A stretch of DNA of 64,000 bases from Campylobacter ureolyticus (GCF_013372225.1 NZ_CP053832.1:310001-374000); one strand, 5' to 3'; positions 27,129 through 38,010 are shown, counted from the stretch's first letter. The notes: generated by a model from the letters alone, not told the origin. Numbers and translations: made by a program.

Positions 27129-27765
27129 AATTTATCTCATATCTCATACACAAAATCAAGCAGTTAAAAATTTAAAAGTTTGTGAAATAGAGTTTTTAAA
27201 ATTTAGTGTTGATTTAAGTAAATTTGAAGCTTTAGTCATTACTTCAAAAAACTCTATTGAAGCCTTAAAATTTAACAATATAAAAAAAGTAAATTTGAAA
27301 GTTTTTGGTATAGGTGATGGTTCGACAAAAGAAGCTTTAAAATATGGATTTAGTGATATTTATACAGCGAAAAATTCTCACGGAAATGAATTTGCAAATG
27401 AAATAGCTTCTTTTTTAAAAGGTAAAAAAACTCTATTTTTAAAAGCTGAAAAAACAGTTTCAGATGTTGGTGGAATCCTTATTAAAAATGGAGCAATTCT
27501 TACAAAAATAACTGCATATAAAAATAATTTTTTAAATTTAGATGAAAGCTTAAAGCCACCACTTGGAAGTATTTTGATATTTAGCTCTCCTTCAAATGTA
27601 GAAGGTTTTATAAAAAACTTTGGAAAAATAGATGAAAGCTATAAAGTAGTTGTGATTGGAAATGCTACTGCAAAGCTTTTATCATCTCACAAAAATTTAA
27701 TCATTTCAGAAAAACAAAGTATAGATGAGTGCCTAAATTTAGCTAAAAATTTAATAAATCAGTAA
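27121..27765 (+). CDS. hemD: Uroporphyrinogen-III synthase
   Basis: HemD closes hydroxymethylbilane to uroporphyrinogen III for heme. The 214 residues show the loosely conserved two-domain fold: FEALVITSKNSIEAL, LKVFGIGDGSTKEAL, then TLFLKAEKTVSDVGGIL, ILIFSSPSNVEGFI, and VVIGNATAKLL. Length is normal. The start lies inside the exporter gene, so hemD is now transcribed from the APE operon. In C. jejuni, as I remember, hemD stands between guaA and purD, so the APE cluster and island lie between guaA and hemD. Confidence 0.85.
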   Translation: MDEIYLISHTQNQAVKNLKVCEIEFLKFSVDLSKFEALVITSKNSIEALKFNNIKKVNLKVFGIGDGSTKEALKYGFSDIYTAKNSHGNEFANEIASFLKGKKTLFLKAEKTVSDVGGILIKNGAILTKITAYKNNFLNLDESLKPPLGSILIFSSPSNVEGFIKNFGKIDESYKVVVIGNATAKLLSSHKNLIISEKQSIDECLNLAKNLINQ

Positions 27766-27794
27766 ACGCAACTATTTTTTAAGTATTTTTTTGT

Positions 27795-27800
27795 TATAAT
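27795..27800 (+). promoter_or_regulatory. -10 element of the 6S RNA promoter
   Basis: TATAAT in AT-rich DNA, seven bases before the likely first base of the RNA (27807). T-rich DNA lies upstream as is usual for Campylobacter promoters. Confidence 0.7.
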
Positions 27801-27806
27801 TTCTTT

Positions 27807-27996
27807 GCCTGAGTGGATCGACAGCGTTAAAAATGAGGGTCCAACACTAATAGTATGGCGAAGATGTGAGCTTTTGGTGCGATGTGATTTTGTTTGAGCT
27901 TAAAAAAGTGAGAATTTGCAACCTAAAAAAAGCTCCTATTTGCAAGATTGGCTTTTATAGGGCCGAATCTAAAACTATGCATCGACCACTTGGGTT
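27807..27996 (+). ncRNA. ssrS: 6S RNA
   Basis: A gene-free 190-base stretch right upstream of purD folds into a closed rod. The 5' arm CCTGAGTGG-A-TCGA (27808-27821) pairs with TCGACCACTTGGG (27982-27994) through 13 pairs with one bulged A. Such a long terminal stem with an interior open region is the plan of 6S RNA, which binds RNA polymerase holoenzyme. As I recall, the Helicobacter/Campylobacter 6S RNA is also encoded upstream of purD. The TATAAT at 27795 places the 5' end well. A covariance search with the 6S model would settle it. Confidence 0.8.
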
Positions 27997-28019
27997 TTAC
28001 TAAATTTATGGAGCTTGGT

Positions 28020-29267
28020 TTGAATATTTTAATTATTGGAAATGGTGGGCGTGAGTATTCGATAGGTTTAAAACTTAAAAAAGAAAAAATTGTAAATAAG
28101 ATATATTTTGCCCCAGGAAATGGTGCCACTATAAATTTAGGTGAAAATGTTGAAATAGACGATTATGAAAAATTAGCAAAATTTGCTGTAGATAACAACG
28201 TTGATCTTACAATCGTAGGACCTGAAATGCCTCTTGGCAAAGGCGTTGTTGATATTTTTAAAAAACACAACTTAATTATTTTTGGACCTAGCAAGGCTGC
28301 TGCTAGACTTGAGACAAGTAAATCTTACATGAAAGATTTTTTACAAAAATACGACATAAAAACTGCAAAGTATTTAAGTAGCAGTAATTATGATGAAATT
28401 TCAAAATTTATAGATAAAATGGATGGTAAGATTGTTGTAAAGGCAGATGGATTGTGTGCTGGAAAAGGCGTGATAATAGCAAGCAGCAAAGATGAAGCAA
28501 AAAACGCAGCAAAAGAGATGCTTGATGGCAAAAGTTTTGGTGATGCTGGAGAAAAAGTTGTAGTTGAAGAGTTTTTAGATGGCTTTGAGCTAAGTTTTTT
28601 CGCAATTTGTGATGGTAAAAATTTTGTAAGTTTGCCAGTAGCTCAAGATCATAAAAAACTTCTTGACAAAGATGAGGGGCCAAATACTGGTGGAATGGGT
28701 GCTTATGCTCCAACTCCTCTTGCAACAAAAGAATTAATAAACAAGATAGAAAATGAAGTTGTAAAACCTACTTTAAGTGGTATGCAAAAAGAAGGTTCTC
28801 CATTTTGTGGAGTACTTTTTGTGGGGATTATGGTTGTTGATAATAAGCCTTATGTTTTGGAATTTAATGTTAGATTTGGTGATCCTGAGTGTGAGGTTAT
28901 AATGCCTTTGATAGATGGAAATTTAAGTGAAATTTTATATGAAGCAGCAGTTGGAAGATTAAAACCGATAAGTTTAAAAGATCAATTTGCAGTTGGTGTT
29001 GTGGTGGCAAGCCAGAATTATCCATATAAAAGTTCACCTGAAAAACTTATAAAAATAGAAGAAATACCTGAAAATTCTCATATTTGCTACGCAGGGGTAA
29101 GTTCTAAAAATAGGGAGCTTTATGCAGATGGCGGTAGGGTTTTAGTTTGTGTTGGAAAAGGCGATACCATAAAGCAAGCTACTAAAAATGCTTATGAACT
29201 CTGCAAAAAAATAAAATTTGATGGCATGCAGTATAGAAGTGACATAGCCTATCAGGTGAATAAATGA
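28020..29267 (+). CDS. purD: Phosphoribosylamine-glycine ligase (GAR synthetase)
   Basis: PurD joins glycine to phosphoribosylamine in purine synthesis. The protein starts [17 protein letters not shown], has the ATP-grasp core ([33 protein letters not shown]) and [18 protein letters not shown] 28020 with GGAG at 28010-28013 gives the usual N-terminus; longer starts would run into the 6S RNA. About 415 residues, normal length. First gene of a purD-RDD-lptD-PRTase-pnp operon with overlaps at every junction. Confidence 0.95.
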   Translation: MNILIIGNGGREYSIGLKLKKEKIVNKIYFAPGNGATINLGENVEIDDYEKLAKFAVDNNVDLTIVGPEMPLGKGVVDIFKKHNLIIFGPSKAAARLETSKSYMKDFLQKYDIKTAKYLSSSNYDEISKFIDKMDGKIVVKADGLCAGKGVIIASSKDEAKNAAKEMLDGKSFGDAGEKVVVEEFLDGFELSFFAICDGKNFVSLPVAQDHKKLLDKDEGPNTGGMGAYAPTPLATKELINKIENEVVKPTLSGMQKEGSPFCGVLFVGIMVVDNKPYVLEFNVRFGDPECEVIMPLIDGNLSEILYEAAVGRLKPISLKDQFAVGVVVASQNYPYKSSPEKLIKIEEIPENSHICYAGVSSKNRELYADGGRVLVCVGKGDTIKQATKNAYELCKKIKFDGMQYRSDIAYQVNK

Positions 29268-29686
29268 ATGATGAAGTAAGTCTTGCTTCATTTGGCAAAA
29301 GATCATTTGCTTTTTTAATAGATGAGCTTATAGTATCTTTTTTGATAATAATTATATTTTATAATCAAATTTTAAATGCCTCAACACCTGAAGATATTGC
29401 AAATCTTGCACCTCTTTTTTTGGTGCCTCAAACTGTGATAAGACTTATTTACCACACTTTTTTTATCTATTATTATGGCGCTACTCTTGGCAAAAAGGCT
29501 TTAAAGATAAAGTGTATAAACCAAGATAAAGAAAATCCTAGCTTTTGGGCATCGCTTTCAAGAGCCTTAGTTAGATTTTTTAGCGAGGCGATTTTTTATT
29601 TAGGTTTTGCTTGGGCTTTTTTTGATCCTTTAAGACAAACTTGGCACGATAAAGTAGCTAAGACTTTGGTGGTAAATGTTGAATAA
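29264..29686 (+). CDS. RDD-family membrane protein
   Basis: A 140-residue protein with the family start [17 protein letters not shown] (R and D of the RDD motif), two or three hydrophobic helices, and [17 protein letters not shown] with the closing [15 protein letters not shown] proteins are small transporters or modulators of unknown substrate. It overlaps purD by 4 bases and lptD by 11. Confidence 0.85.
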   Translation: MNDEVSLASFGKRSFAFLIDELIVSFLIIIIFYNQILNASTPEDIANLAPLFLVPQTVIRLIYHTFFIYYYGATLGKKALKIKCINQDKENPSFWASLSRALVRFFSEAIFYLGFAWAFFDPLRQTWHDKVAKTLVVNVE

Positions 29687-31913
29687 AAGAATATTTTTTT
29701 TAATCTTTTTTATAATTTCATCTGTTTGTGCCAATGTCCAGGATGTAGAGTTTTTAGCAGATAATGTAAAAAAAGTTGATACAAAAACCCATGCAAATGG
29801 AAATGTTATAATGTATTCAAAAGACTATTTAGTAACTTCTGATATGGCTATTTATGATGAAAAAAATGAAATTGCTGAGTTTTTTGGAAATGTAAATTTA
29901 CTTAAAGGCAAAAACGAAACCTCAAAAACAACTTATCTAAAGTTAGATTTAAAAAATAAAGAAAATTTTGCCAAAGAAAATTTTATGATGGATAAAGAAG
30001 CTGAGATTTGGATGCAAAACAAAACAAGTTGTACCGATCAAAAATACTACCGAACAAAAAACTCAGTTGTTTCAAGCTGTAATATAGAAAATCCTGATTG
30101 GAAGATAAAATACACTAGTGGAAAATTAAATAAAGAAACTAAATTCTTACATCTTTTCAATCCTGTTTTTTATGTAGGAAATGTTCCAGTTTTGTATCTT
30201 CCATACTTTGGTTTTCCAACTGATAAAACAAGAAGAACAGGGCTTTTAATACCAGAAGTTGGCTATATCTCAAAAGAAGGTTTTTACTATAAACAACCAA
30301 TTTATTTTGCCCCTTATGAGAGTTGGGATTTACAACTTGACCCACAGGTTAGATCAACTCGTGGATTTGGAATTTATGCTACTTTTAGATTTGCTGATTC
30401 GCCTTATTCTTATGGAGAGATTAGAGGTGGGGTTTTTGATAATTTTAAAAGAGCGCAAGAAAGATTAGAGTATAAAAACGAAAAACATCATGGATATGAG
30501 TTTGACTACGATAGAAGCAAGCTCTTAGGATATTTAGTAAATGGAGAGTTTAAAGAAAATTTATGGATTAGATTTACTAATATAAATGATGTGGAATATT
30601 ATGATTTAAAAGAAAAAAGTGGAAGCGAAGAAGATGGGGACTCGCTTGCTACTTCAAAGCTTAATTACTATCTAACTACTGATGAGCACTATTTTGGAGC
30701 TTATGCAAGATATTATATCGATACTGATAAGTTAAATAGTAAAAATCATTTTAAAAACGATGATACCTTGCAAGAGCTTCCAACTTTGCATTATCACAAA
30801 TTTACAAATTCTGCTTTTTTGGATAATTTGCTTTATTCAGCTGATTTTAAAGCTCATAATTACACTAGAAAAGTTGGTGTTACGGCCAAACAATATGAGT
30901 TTAATTTACCACTTGTTTTTACAACTCCACTGCTTAATGATTGGTTAAATTTCAAATTTGCAGAAGCACTTTATGCAACTCATATTGACTATAGTAAAAA
31001 TTACATATATCAAAATGGTGAATTTTACAAAGACAAAAGTAGCGATTATGTAAATAACTACCATAAATTTTCTCTTGGTACAGACATTGCAAAATCGTAT
31101 GAAAGCTATTTTCATACGATGAATTTAGATCTTTCATACTTGATTCCAGGATATCAAAGTGGCGATATAAATCAAAGATTGTTTAAAGAATTTAAATATA
31201 ACTATGATAAAGATAAAAATATTGTAAATAGCAATGCCTTAAAAGATATGTCTAATAGACTTTATTATGAAGATAATTTTTTGGGCGAGCTAGGCAAAGA
31301 CTATACTCAAAGAAATTTAATGGCAAATTTTACAGAGTATCTTTATAATAAAAATGGTCGTAAATTTCTTCGTCACTCAGTAAAACAAAAATATGATTTT
31401 GAAGATAAAGAATTTGGAAATTTAATTCATAGGCTTGATTTGTACTTTTCAAATGGTTTAAATTTGGGTAATAAATTTGAATACTCAAATGAAAATAAAC
31501 GCTTTGAAAAAGTTCAAAGTTATGCTGGATACTCAGACAAGACTTTTAGTGCCAGACTTTCTCACTCGTATGAAAATATAAAAAGATTTGAAAAATACGA
31601 TAAAGACAATTATTTGATTTTAGATACATCTTTAAATTTGCCATATTTTTACAAGCTTTTTGCTAAATATGAGTATGATTTGGAGCGTTCATATAGTAAA
31701 ATGTGGCGTTTAGGTCTAACTCGCAATAGAAAATGCTGGAATTACACATTTGTTTATCAGGAGGATTTAGAGCCAAGAACTTCAAGTAATTTTGACTATA
31801 AAAAAGCAAATAGAAAAAGAGCATTTTACTTTTTTATAAATTTTTATCCTTTTGGTGGTGTTGGATATGATGTATCAAAAAATACAGATTATGATAAAGA
31901 TATATCAAAATGA
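29676..31913 (+). CDS. lptD: LPS assembly outer-membrane protein LptD
   Basis: LptD forms the outer-membrane pore for lipopolysaccharide or lipooligosaccharide. A signal peptide (IFFLIFFIISSVCANV) is followed by the LptA-like domain (EFLADNVKKVDTKTHANGNV, SKDYLVTSDMAIYDEKN). A long beta-barrel follows from about residue 170 (PVFYVGNVPVLYLPYFGFP is the typical junction), rich in alternating aromatic strands. It is 745 residues long, normal for Campylobacter. Cysteines occur only in the N-terminal half and near the end. The LptM-like peptide at 3738 could be its maturation helper. Confidence 0.93.
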   Translation: MLNKRIFFLIFFIISSVCANVQDVEFLADNVKKVDTKTHANGNVIMYSKDYLVTSDMAIYDEKNEIAEFFGNVNLLKGKNETSKTTYLKLDLKNKENFAKENFMMDKEAEIWMQNKTSCTDQKYYRTKNSVVSSCNIENPDWKIKYTSGKLNKETKFLHLFNPVFYVGNVPVLYLPYFGFPTDKTRRTGLLIPEVGYISKEGFYYKQPIYFAPYESWDLQLDPQVRSTRGFGIYATFRFADSPYSYGEIRGGVFDNFKRAQERLEYKNEKHHGYEFDYDRSKLLGYLVNGEFKENLWIRFTNINDVEYYDLKEKSGSEEDGDSLATSKLNYYLTTDEHYFGAYARYYIDTDKLNSKNHFKNDDTLQELPTLHYHKFTNSAFLDNLLYSADFKAHNYTRKVGVTAKQYEFNLPLVFTTPLLNDWLNFKFAEALYATHIDYSKNYIYQNGEFYKDKSSDYVNNYHKFSLGTDIAKSYESYFHTMNLDLSYLIPGYQSGDINQRLFKEFKYNYDKDKNIVNSNALKDMSNRLYYEDNFLGELGKDYTQRNLMANFTEYLYNKNGRKFLRHSVKQKYDFEDKEFGNLIHRLDLYFSNGLNLGNKFEYSNENKRFEKVQSYAGYSDKTFSARLSHSYENIKRFEKYDKDNYLILDTSLNLPYFYKLFAKYEYDLERSYSKMWRLGLTRNRKCWNYTFVYQEDLEPRTSSNFDYKKANRKRAFYFFINFYPFGGVGYDVSKNTDYDKDISK

Positions 31914-32620
31914 TAATTCCAAGAAAAAATCTAATTTTTAAAGATCAGATTGAGGCAGCAAAGGCACTGTATGATATCTTGCCAGTTGATGATATGCTAA
32001 GAACAAAGCCATTAATAATTGCGCCATCTTTGGCTTCGGTTTTATTAGTCGATGAGCTTGCAAAAATGCTAAAACTTAACTATGAGTTTTTATTTACCGA
32101 AAAAATTTACTCTCCATTAAATAAAGACTGCGTTATAGGCATGGTTAGTGAAACAGAAGAAATTGTTTATCTAGAAGAGCTTGTTAATTCATTTAATATT
32201 AGCATGGATTATGTTTATGGAGAGGCAAATAGAAAATATGAAGAAAGTATTTTAAAAAATATTTATAAATATAGAAAAGGAAAATTAATACAAAGTTTTC
32301 AAAATAGAGATATTTTACTTTTAGATGAAGGTTGTGAGTCAGGCGTTACAGCTTTGGTTTGCTTAAAGTCAATTATTGGTTTAAATCCAAAGTCTTTGAG
32401 TTATGCAACACCACTTATAGCAAGTGATATGGTGGCAAATTTAAACTCAATGGTAGATCAAATTTACACAGTTAGAAACATTACAAATTTTGTAAATGTT
32501 GATTTTTATTACGAAGAAAAGATTGAGTTATCACCACAAAAAATTATTTCTATTTTAGAGACAAGTCCGTATTATTTACCGTTACAAAAAGAAGGAGAAG
32601 AAACATGCGTTATAGAGTAG
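31910..32620 (+). CDS. Phosphoribosyltransferase-like protein
   Basis: A 236-residue protein with a PRTase fold: [21 protein letters not shown] at the N-terminus and [22 protein letters not shown] in place of the PRPP loop. The usual DDG-x-x-[ST]-G is changed to DEG-C-E-S-G, so catalysis is uncertain. It is squeezed between lptD and pnp with 4- and 16-base overlaps. Members of this family are conserved near pnp in Campylobacter; the substrate is unknown. Confidence 0.75.
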   Translation: MIIPRKNLIFKDQIEAAKALYDILPVDDMLRTKPLIIAPSLASVLLVDELAKMLKLNYEFLFTEKIYSPLNKDCVIGMVSETEEIVYLEELVNSFNISMDYVYGEANRKYEESILKNIYKYRKGKLIQSFQNRDILLLDEGCESGVTALVCLKSIIGLNPKSLSYATPLIASDMVANLNSMVDQIYTVRNITNFVNVDFYYEEKIELSPQKIISILETSPYYLPLQKEGEETCVIE

Positions 32621-34767
32621 ATATAAATAACAATTTAGAAATTTATGATGTTGATAAGGTTGCAAAACAAGCTTCAGGGGCTGTTTTATTACAAATTAAA
32701 AATGCAGTTGTTTTAGCAACTGTTGCAAGAGAAGATGAAAAAGTAGAAGGAGATTTTTTACCTTTAACTGTTTCATATATAGAAAAACAATACGCAGCAG
32801 GAAAAATTCCTGGTGGTTATATTAAAAGAGAGACTAAACCAGGGGATTTTGAAACACTTACTTCAAGGATAATTGATAGAAGTTTAAGACCGCTTTTTCC
32901 AAAAGGATATGCTTATCCTACCCAAATAGTTGTTTTTGTTTTATCGGCTGATAGCGAAGTTGATTTACAAGTTATGGCACTAAATGCAGCAAGTATGGCG
33001 CTGTATCTAAGTGATATTCCTGTAGATGCACCAGTTTGTGGTGTTAGAGTTGCTATGATAGATAATGAGTTTGTTTTAAACCCTACAAATAAAGAACTCG
33101 ATAAGAGTGTCTTGGATCTTTATGTTGCAGGTGTTAAAGATGAGCTTTTAATGATAGAAATGCGCTCAATCCCGCAAAAAAATGATAAAAAAGAAATTTC
33201 CAACGATCCACTTGATGCTTTAAATTTTACTCCAAATCAGAATATGAATGAATTTGATGAAGAATTGATGGTAAAGGCTATAGATTTTGCTGGAAAAGCC
33301 ATATTAAATGGAAGTCAAATTTATGAAGATACCTTTAAAGATGCTAGAAAAACTAAATTGGATTTGGAGTTAAATCCAGAAATGGAAGATGAGGAGATAG
33401 CTAAATTTATTGATGAAAATTATAAAGATGAGGTTAAATTTGCTATAAACCAAATGGCAAAAAGCGAAAGAGCAACCGAGCTTAATAAAATAGTCAAAAA
33501 AATATCAAATGGTGAAATGGCACTAAATTTGGATTGGAAAGAAGAAGTTATTTCAACTGTTTTAAACAAATACAAAAGAAAAATCGTAAGAAGTCAAATT
33601 ATAAATGAAAATGTTAGGGCTGATGGAAGAGGTCTAAAAGAAATTAGACCAATAAGCATTGAAACAAACATTCTCCCAAGTGCTCATGGAAGTTGTCTTT
33701 TTACAAGAGGGCAAACACAAGCCTTGGTGGTTGCGACACTTGGCAGTGAAAATGACGCTCAAGTAAGCGATGTTTTAACCCAAAGTGAACCACTAAGTGA
33801 GAGATTTATGGTAAATTATAATTTCCCAGGATTTAGTGTTGGCGAAGCAAGCCCTTTAAAAAGTCCTGGAAGAAGAGAACTTGGTCATGGAAATTTAGCT
33901 AAAAGAGCTTTAGCCCCAAGTGTTGATTTAGAAAATGCAGAAGTTATAAGGCTAGTTAGTGAAATTCTTGAAAGTAATGGATCTAGCTCTATGGCAACAG
34001 TTTGTGGGGGATCTTTAGCTCTAAGAGCAGCTGGAGTAAATACCTATAAGTTAGTTGCAGGAATTGCAATGGGGCTTATATTCGAAGATGGAAAACATGC
34101 TATTTTAAGCGATATTATGGGGCTTGAAGATCATGATGGAGATATGGATTTTAAAGTTGCTGGTTCACTTGATGGTATAACTGCTCTTCAAATGGATATA
34201 AAGCTTGGCGGAATTAGCCTTGATGTTTTAAAAGAAGCTCTTTATCAGGCAAAAGAGGGAAGAGAACATATATTAAATTTAATGAATGAAGCTGATCTTA
34301 AAATAAAGGTAAATGATGAAATTTTGCCTAAAACTGAAATTTTTAATATCGATCCAAACAAAATGGTAGATGTCATCGGACAAGGTGGAAAAACAATAAA
34401 AAGCTTAGTTGATGATTATTTAGTTACAATTGATCTTGATAGAGATAGCGGCGAAGTGAAAATTCTCGGTAAAAATAAAAATTTAGTTTATGAAGCAAAG
34501 GAAAAGATTCTTGAAATTGTAAAAAAAGATAATAAATTTAAAGGCCCAAAAAAAGATCATAAAAAAAATATCAAATTTGAAATAGGTGAAGAATTTGAAG
34601 GTGAAGTTAAAAGCGTTATGCCTTTTGGAGTATTTATTAGTTTAAGAGATGGGGTTGATGGATTGCTTCACATATCAAATATAAAAGATGAACTAAAAGA
34701 GGGCGATATAGTAAAAGTTGCAGTAGATGGGCAAAAAGGTAACAAAATATCTTTAAAGCTTGTTTAA
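32605..34767 (+). CDS. pnp: Polyribonucleotide nucleotidyltransferase (PNPase)
   Basis: PNPase degrades RNA 3'-5' with phosphate. The 720 residues show two RNase PH domains ([67 protein letters not shown]), then a KH domain ([19 protein letters not shown]) and a C-terminal S1 domain ([20 protein letters not shown]). Length is normal. The AGAAGGAGAAGAAAC ribosome region lies within the end of the previous gene. Confidence 0.97.
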   Translation: MRYRVDINNNLEIYDVDKVAKQASGAVLLQIKNAVVLATVAREDEKVEGDFLPLTVSYIEKQYAAGKIPGGYIKRETKPGDFETLTSRIIDRSLRPLFPKGYAYPTQIVVFVLSADSEVDLQVMALNAASMALYLSDIPVDAPVCGVRVAMIDNEFVLNPTNKELDKSVLDLYVAGVKDELLMIEMRSIPQKNDKKEISNDPLDALNFTPNQNMNEFDEELMVKAIDFAGKAILNGSQIYEDTFKDARKTKLDLELNPEMEDEEIAKFIDENYKDEVKFAINQMAKSERATELNKIVKKISNGEMALNLDWKEEVISTVLNKYKRKIVRSQIINENVRADGRGLKEIRPISIETNILPSAHGSCLFTRGQTQALVVATLGSENDAQVSDVLTQSEPLSERFMVNYNFPGFSVGEASPLKSPGRRELGHGNLAKRALAPSVDLENAEVIRLVSEILESNGSSSMATVCGGSLALRAAGVNTYKLVAGIAMGLIFEDGKHAILSDIMGLEDHDGDMDFKVAGSLDGITALQMDIKLGGISLDVLKEALYQAKEGREHILNLMNEADLKIKVNDEILPKTEIFNIDPNKMVDVIGQGGKTIKSLVDDYLVTIDLDRDSGEVKILGKNKNLVYEAKEKILEIVKKDNKFKGPKKDHKKNIKFEIGEEFEGEVKSVMPFGVFISLRDGVDGLLHISNIKDELKEGDIVKVAVDGQKGNKISLKLV

Positions 34768-34848
34768 AAAATAAGCAAATTTAAAAGTTAAGGGCATTGT
34801 TAGTAAATAAAAAGTAGAATAAGTAAAATACATTAAAAAGGATTTAAT

Positions 34849-35700
34849 ATGGATTTTAAAAAGTTATTTTTTCCAATCGGTGGCGGAGAAGAGCTAAGAG
34901 AGAGAATTCATGCAGCTTTACTTATAAATAAGTATTTTGGATCTCATCTTAGCATTATTGCTTGCCAGCTTGATCCTGAGACTGTTTATAATACTAGAAT
35001 GACTCTTAGGGGCGGAATAATGCTTGATGAGTTTTTAAGAACTGCAAAAGAGGAACTCGCTGAAGAGCAAAGTTTAAATGAAAAAATTGTAAAAGAGGAA
35101 TGCAAAAAGCTTGGGATAACATATAGTGAGGATCAGCACACTAAAAATAGTGCATTTTTAAGAAATATGCTTGGAACAAGATCTGAACTTGTTGAAAAAC
35201 ACTCTAAATATTGTGATTTAGTAGTGGCCGCAGTTCCTCCGCATGGCGTTATAACAGGCACTTTTGAAGCTTCTGTTGTAAAAAGTGGTAAGCCAGCTAT
35301 TGCATTTCCAAGAAAAATGACCGAGTTTAAAGCAGATAGAATTTTACTCAGCCTAACAGGTAGCACATCAAGTGCAAGAGCATTGCATAATGCACTTCCA
35401 ATCATTAAAAATGCAAAAGAGGTATTTTGTATAACTTCTCAACATTATTTACAAGATGGAATGGATGAAACAAAAGGAAGAATTTTAAACTATCTTGATA
35501 TTCATGGTATTAATCCTAATTTTGAAGTTGTAAAGACAGAAGGCAAAGTTCCAGGTCAAGCACTTTTAAAAGCAGCTGATAAATACGAAGTTGATATGAT
35601 TGTAGCGGGTATTGATACAAATACTGGAATTAGAGAAATTTTCTTAGGCGGAGCTTCAAAATACTTCCTTGAAAATACAAAATATCCTGTAATGATGTAA
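34849..35700 (+). CDS. Universal stress protein, two Usp domains
   Basis: A soluble 283-residue protein. The N-terminal Usp-like half includes CDLVVAAVPPHGVITGTFEASVV. The second half includes RILLSLTGSTSSARALHNALPI and ends VDMIVAGIDTNTGIREIFLGGASKYFLENTKYPVM, a clear Usp ending with a G-x-x-(9)-G-S/A-type ATP motif. It stands alone with its own ribosome site (AAAAGG) and terminator, and its function in stress response is inferred from family only. Confidence 0.8.
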   Translation: MDFKKLFFPIGGGEELRERIHAALLINKYFGSHLSIIACQLDPETVYNTRMTLRGGIMLDEFLRTAKEELAEEQSLNEKIVKEECKKLGITYSEDQHTKNSAFLRNMLGTRSELVEKHSKYCDLVVAAVPPHGVITGTFEASVVKSGKPAIAFPRKMTEFKADRILLSLTGSTSSARALHNALPIIKNAKEVFCITSQHYLQDGMDETKGRILNYLDIHGINPNFEVVKTEGKVPGQALLKAADKYEVDMIVAGIDTNTGIREIFLGGASKYFLENTKYPVMM

Positions 35701-35704
35701 ATTT

Positions 35705-35730
35705 AATAGCCCTTTTTGGGCTATTTTATC
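35705..35730 (+). terminator. Rho-independent terminator after the Usp gene
   Basis: AATAGCCC (35705-35712), five-base loop, GGGCTATT (35718-35725), then T: a perfect eight-pair stem with a short T-run. Confidence 0.85.
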
Positions 35731-35800
35731 ATTTAAAATTTATTATATAAATACTTGGCAGCACTATAAAATTTTATAAAAAATTTAAAGGATAAAATAG

Positions 35801-35854
35801 ATGAAAATATTTTATAGTTTTCAAAGTTGTAAAATTGTAGTGCAATGGAACTAA
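35801..35854 (+). CDS. Possible 17-residue leader peptide
   Basis: A tiny frame begins with ATG 35801 preceded by AAAGGATAAAATAG, a typical local ribosome site, and ends with TAA one base before the start of the membrane protein gene. That gene has no clear ribosome site of its own, so the peptide could couple its translation. No similarity is recognised; it may be chance. Confidence 0.3.
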   Translation: MKIFYSFQSCKIVVQWN

Positions 35855-35855
35855 A

Positions 35856-36524
35856 ATGACAAATGAAAAATCTCAAATATCGCCAACTAAAAAAAGAATT
35901 TTTTTAGTTAAAGTTCAAGCTATTATATTTTTAGTTGGTATGGCTTTTGCTGTATATTTTGGTGGTTTGGATTGTGTTGATAGCTATAACGATAACAAAA
36001 TAGGTGTTTTCGACTTTTTAATAGGATCTTTTTTTGAAGCTATTTTTTATAAAATATATATTATATTTTTATCTTTGATTTTATTTTGCAAATTATTTTA
36101 TTTTAAAAATTTGAAACAAATAAAAAAATATTTATTGATTTTATTTTTAAATATTTTTCCATTTTGTTTATTTATATCAACCAATAAAACGCCATATGAT
36201 TCACTTTATTTAGTAAGTACATTGTATTTAATTTGTATTTTTATATACGCTATCTCAGTATGCTTAATGTATAAATTTTATAAATCAATCGATGAAATAT
36301 TTTTATTTAAGTCATTTATATTCATAAATATCTTAGAAATTTATATGTTGATATTGTATGGTGTAGAGATATTAAATAGTTTATCAAAACTTGGGATAAT
36401 TTTTATAGAACAAACATTTGTATTTGTATTAGTTATGCTTATTTTTTGGTTTACTTTACCACTAACTATTTGGCTATCTATACCTTTAAATTTAATAAAC
36501 GAATACAGATATTTTAAAAAATAG
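35856..36524 (+). CDS. Hypothetical membrane protein
   Basis: An unrecognised protein of 222 residues with about six hydrophobic helices (VQAIIFLVGMAFAVYFGG, FYKIYIIFLSLILFCKLFYF, YLLILFLNIFPFCLFIS, LYLVSTLYLICIFIYAISV, FIFINILEIYMLILYGVEIL, FVFVLVMLIFWFTLPLTIW). A basic N-terminus (TNEKSQISPTKKR) stays in the cytoplasm. It stands alone between a terminator and convergent argH. AT content is high even for this genome, as for many strain-specific membrane proteins. Confidence 0.6.
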   Translation: MTNEKSQISPTKKRIFLVKVQAIIFLVGMAFAVYFGGLDCVDSYNDNKIGVFDFLIGSFFEAIFYKIYIIFLSLILFCKLFYFKNLKQIKKYLLILFLNIFPFCLFISTNKTPYDSLYLVSTLYLICIFIYAISVCLMYKFYKSIDEIFLFKSFIFINILEIYMLILYGVEILNSLSKLGIIFIEQTFVFVLVMLIFWFTLPLTIWLSIPLNLINEYRYFKK

Positions 36525-36557
36525 TTAAATAAAAATTCAAATAAGTTATTAAATTAA

Positions 36558-36600
36558 AATTCCAAAAGTACTCTTGGAATTCTAATTTATAATTTTTTAC
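36558..36600. terminator. Bidirectional terminator between the membrane protein gene and argH
   Basis: AATTCCAA (36558-36565) and TTGGAATT (36574-36581) form an eight-pair stem with an eight-base loop between two convergent genes. The T-run on the + side (36594-36599) is a few bases away. On the reverse side an A-rich tract serves. Confidence 0.55.
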
Positions 36601-36618
36601 TTTTTTGCTTGTAAAAAT

Positions 36619-38010
36619 TTAAATTTCATTAATTTTTAAAAACTCATCTATAAATTCAATTTGAACTAAAACGCTTTTATTTGCTGTTCCGCCAAAGTTT
36701 TTTCTAGCTTCTTTTGAGTTATGCAAGTCTAAAACTTTTAAAGCCTCTTCATCAAAAATTTCATTAACGCTTTGTAATTCTTTAAATGAAATTTGGCTTA
36801 AATCTACTCCTTTGCTTTCAGCCAATGCCACACATTTGCCAGTTATAAAATGAGCTTCTCTAAAAGGAATATTTTTTTTACTTACTAGATAATCAGCCAA
36901 ATCAGTTGCGCTTAAATGTCCCATTTGGCAAGCTTTTTCCATATTTTCATTTTTAAATATAGCAGTTTTTAGCATTTCATTTAATATTATTAGTGATGAA
37001 GTAGCTGTTTTTACGCTATCAAAAACTCCTTCTTTATCTTCTTGCATATCTTTATTGTACGCTAGTGGTAAAGACTTCATAGTGGTTAAAAGTGATATCA
37101 AATTTCCATAAACTCTACCTGTTTTCCCGCGTATTAGCTCAGCTACATCAGGATTTTTCTTTTGTGGCATTATGCTTGAGCCTGTCGCAAACTTGTCGCT
37201 TATCTCAATAAATTTAAACTCTTGTGAACTCCATAAAATAAGCTCTTCGCAAAGTCTTGAAGTGTGCATAAAAACAACACTTATATTAAATAAAATTTCT
37301 AAAGCAAAATCTCTATCACTCACACTATCCATTGCATTTTGTGTTGGAGCAGTAAAATTTAATAATCTTGCTGTAATGTTTCTATCAGTTGGATGTGGTG
37401 TTCCTGCTAATGCACATGCTCCAAGCGGTAAAAAGTTATTTCTCTCAAAGCTATTTTGAAATCTTTCAAAATCTCTTTTAAACATATTTGCATAAGCCAA
37501 TAGATGAAATGCAAGGCTAACTGGTTGAGCATGTTGAAGATGGGTAAAGCCAGGCATTAAAGTATTTAAATTTTTTTTAGCAATTTCGTTTAATGTTTTT
37601 ATCAATTTAAGCAATAAATTAGAAATTTCTTTGTTTTTATTTAAGACAAACATCCTAAAATCAAGTGCAACTTGATCATTTCTGCTTCTTGCTGTGTGAA
37701 GTTTTCCACCTATTTCTTTGCCGATAATTTCACTTAGTCTTTTTTCAACAGCCATATGAATATCTTCATCTTCTATTTTAAATTCAAATTTGTTATTTTC
37801 AATCTCATTTAAAATTTGATTTAATCCATTGCAAATTTTATCTTTTTCATCATTTGTTAAAATGCCACATTCACAAAGCATTGTAGCGTGGGCTATTGAG
37901 CCGTTAATATCTTCTTTATATAAAGCTTTATCAAAACTAATTGAAGCATTAAAATCTTCTAAAAGTTTTGAACTTGCCTCTTTAAATCTTCCTTCCCACA
38001 TTTTTTGCAT
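36619..38010 (-). CDS. argH: Argininosuccinate lyase
   Basis: ArgH splits argininosuccinate to arginine and fumarate. The 463 residues contain the fumarase-superfamily signatures [29 protein letters not shown], the catalytic-loop signature [11 protein letters not shown] and the catalytic His of [15 protein letters not shown]. Length is normal. It starts directly after the stop of the CAP-domain gene with GGAG inside that gene's last codons, so it is part of the leftward pckA-CAP-argH run. Confidence 0.96.
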   Translation of the reverse strand: MQKMWEGRFKEASSKLLEDFNASISFDKALYKEDINGSIAHATMLCECGILTNDEKDKICNGLNQILNEIENNKFEFKIEDEDIHMAVEKRLSEIIGKEIGGKLHTARSRNDQVALDFRMFVLNKNKEISNLLLKLIKTLNEIAKKNLNTLMPGFTHLQHAQPVSLAFHLLAYANMFKRDFERFQNSFERNNFLPLGACALAGTPHPTDRNITARLLNFTAPTQNAMDSVSDRDFALEILFNISVVFMHTSRLCEELILWSSQEFKFIEISDKFATGSSIMPQKKNPDVAELIRGKTGRVYGNLISLLTTMKSLPLAYNKDMQEDKEGVFDSVKTATSSLIILNEMLKTAIFKNENMEKACQMGHLSATDLADYLVSKKNIPFREAHFITGKCVALAESKGVDLSQISFKELQSVNEIFDEEALKVLDLHNSKEARKNFGGTANKSVLVQIEFIDEFLKINEI

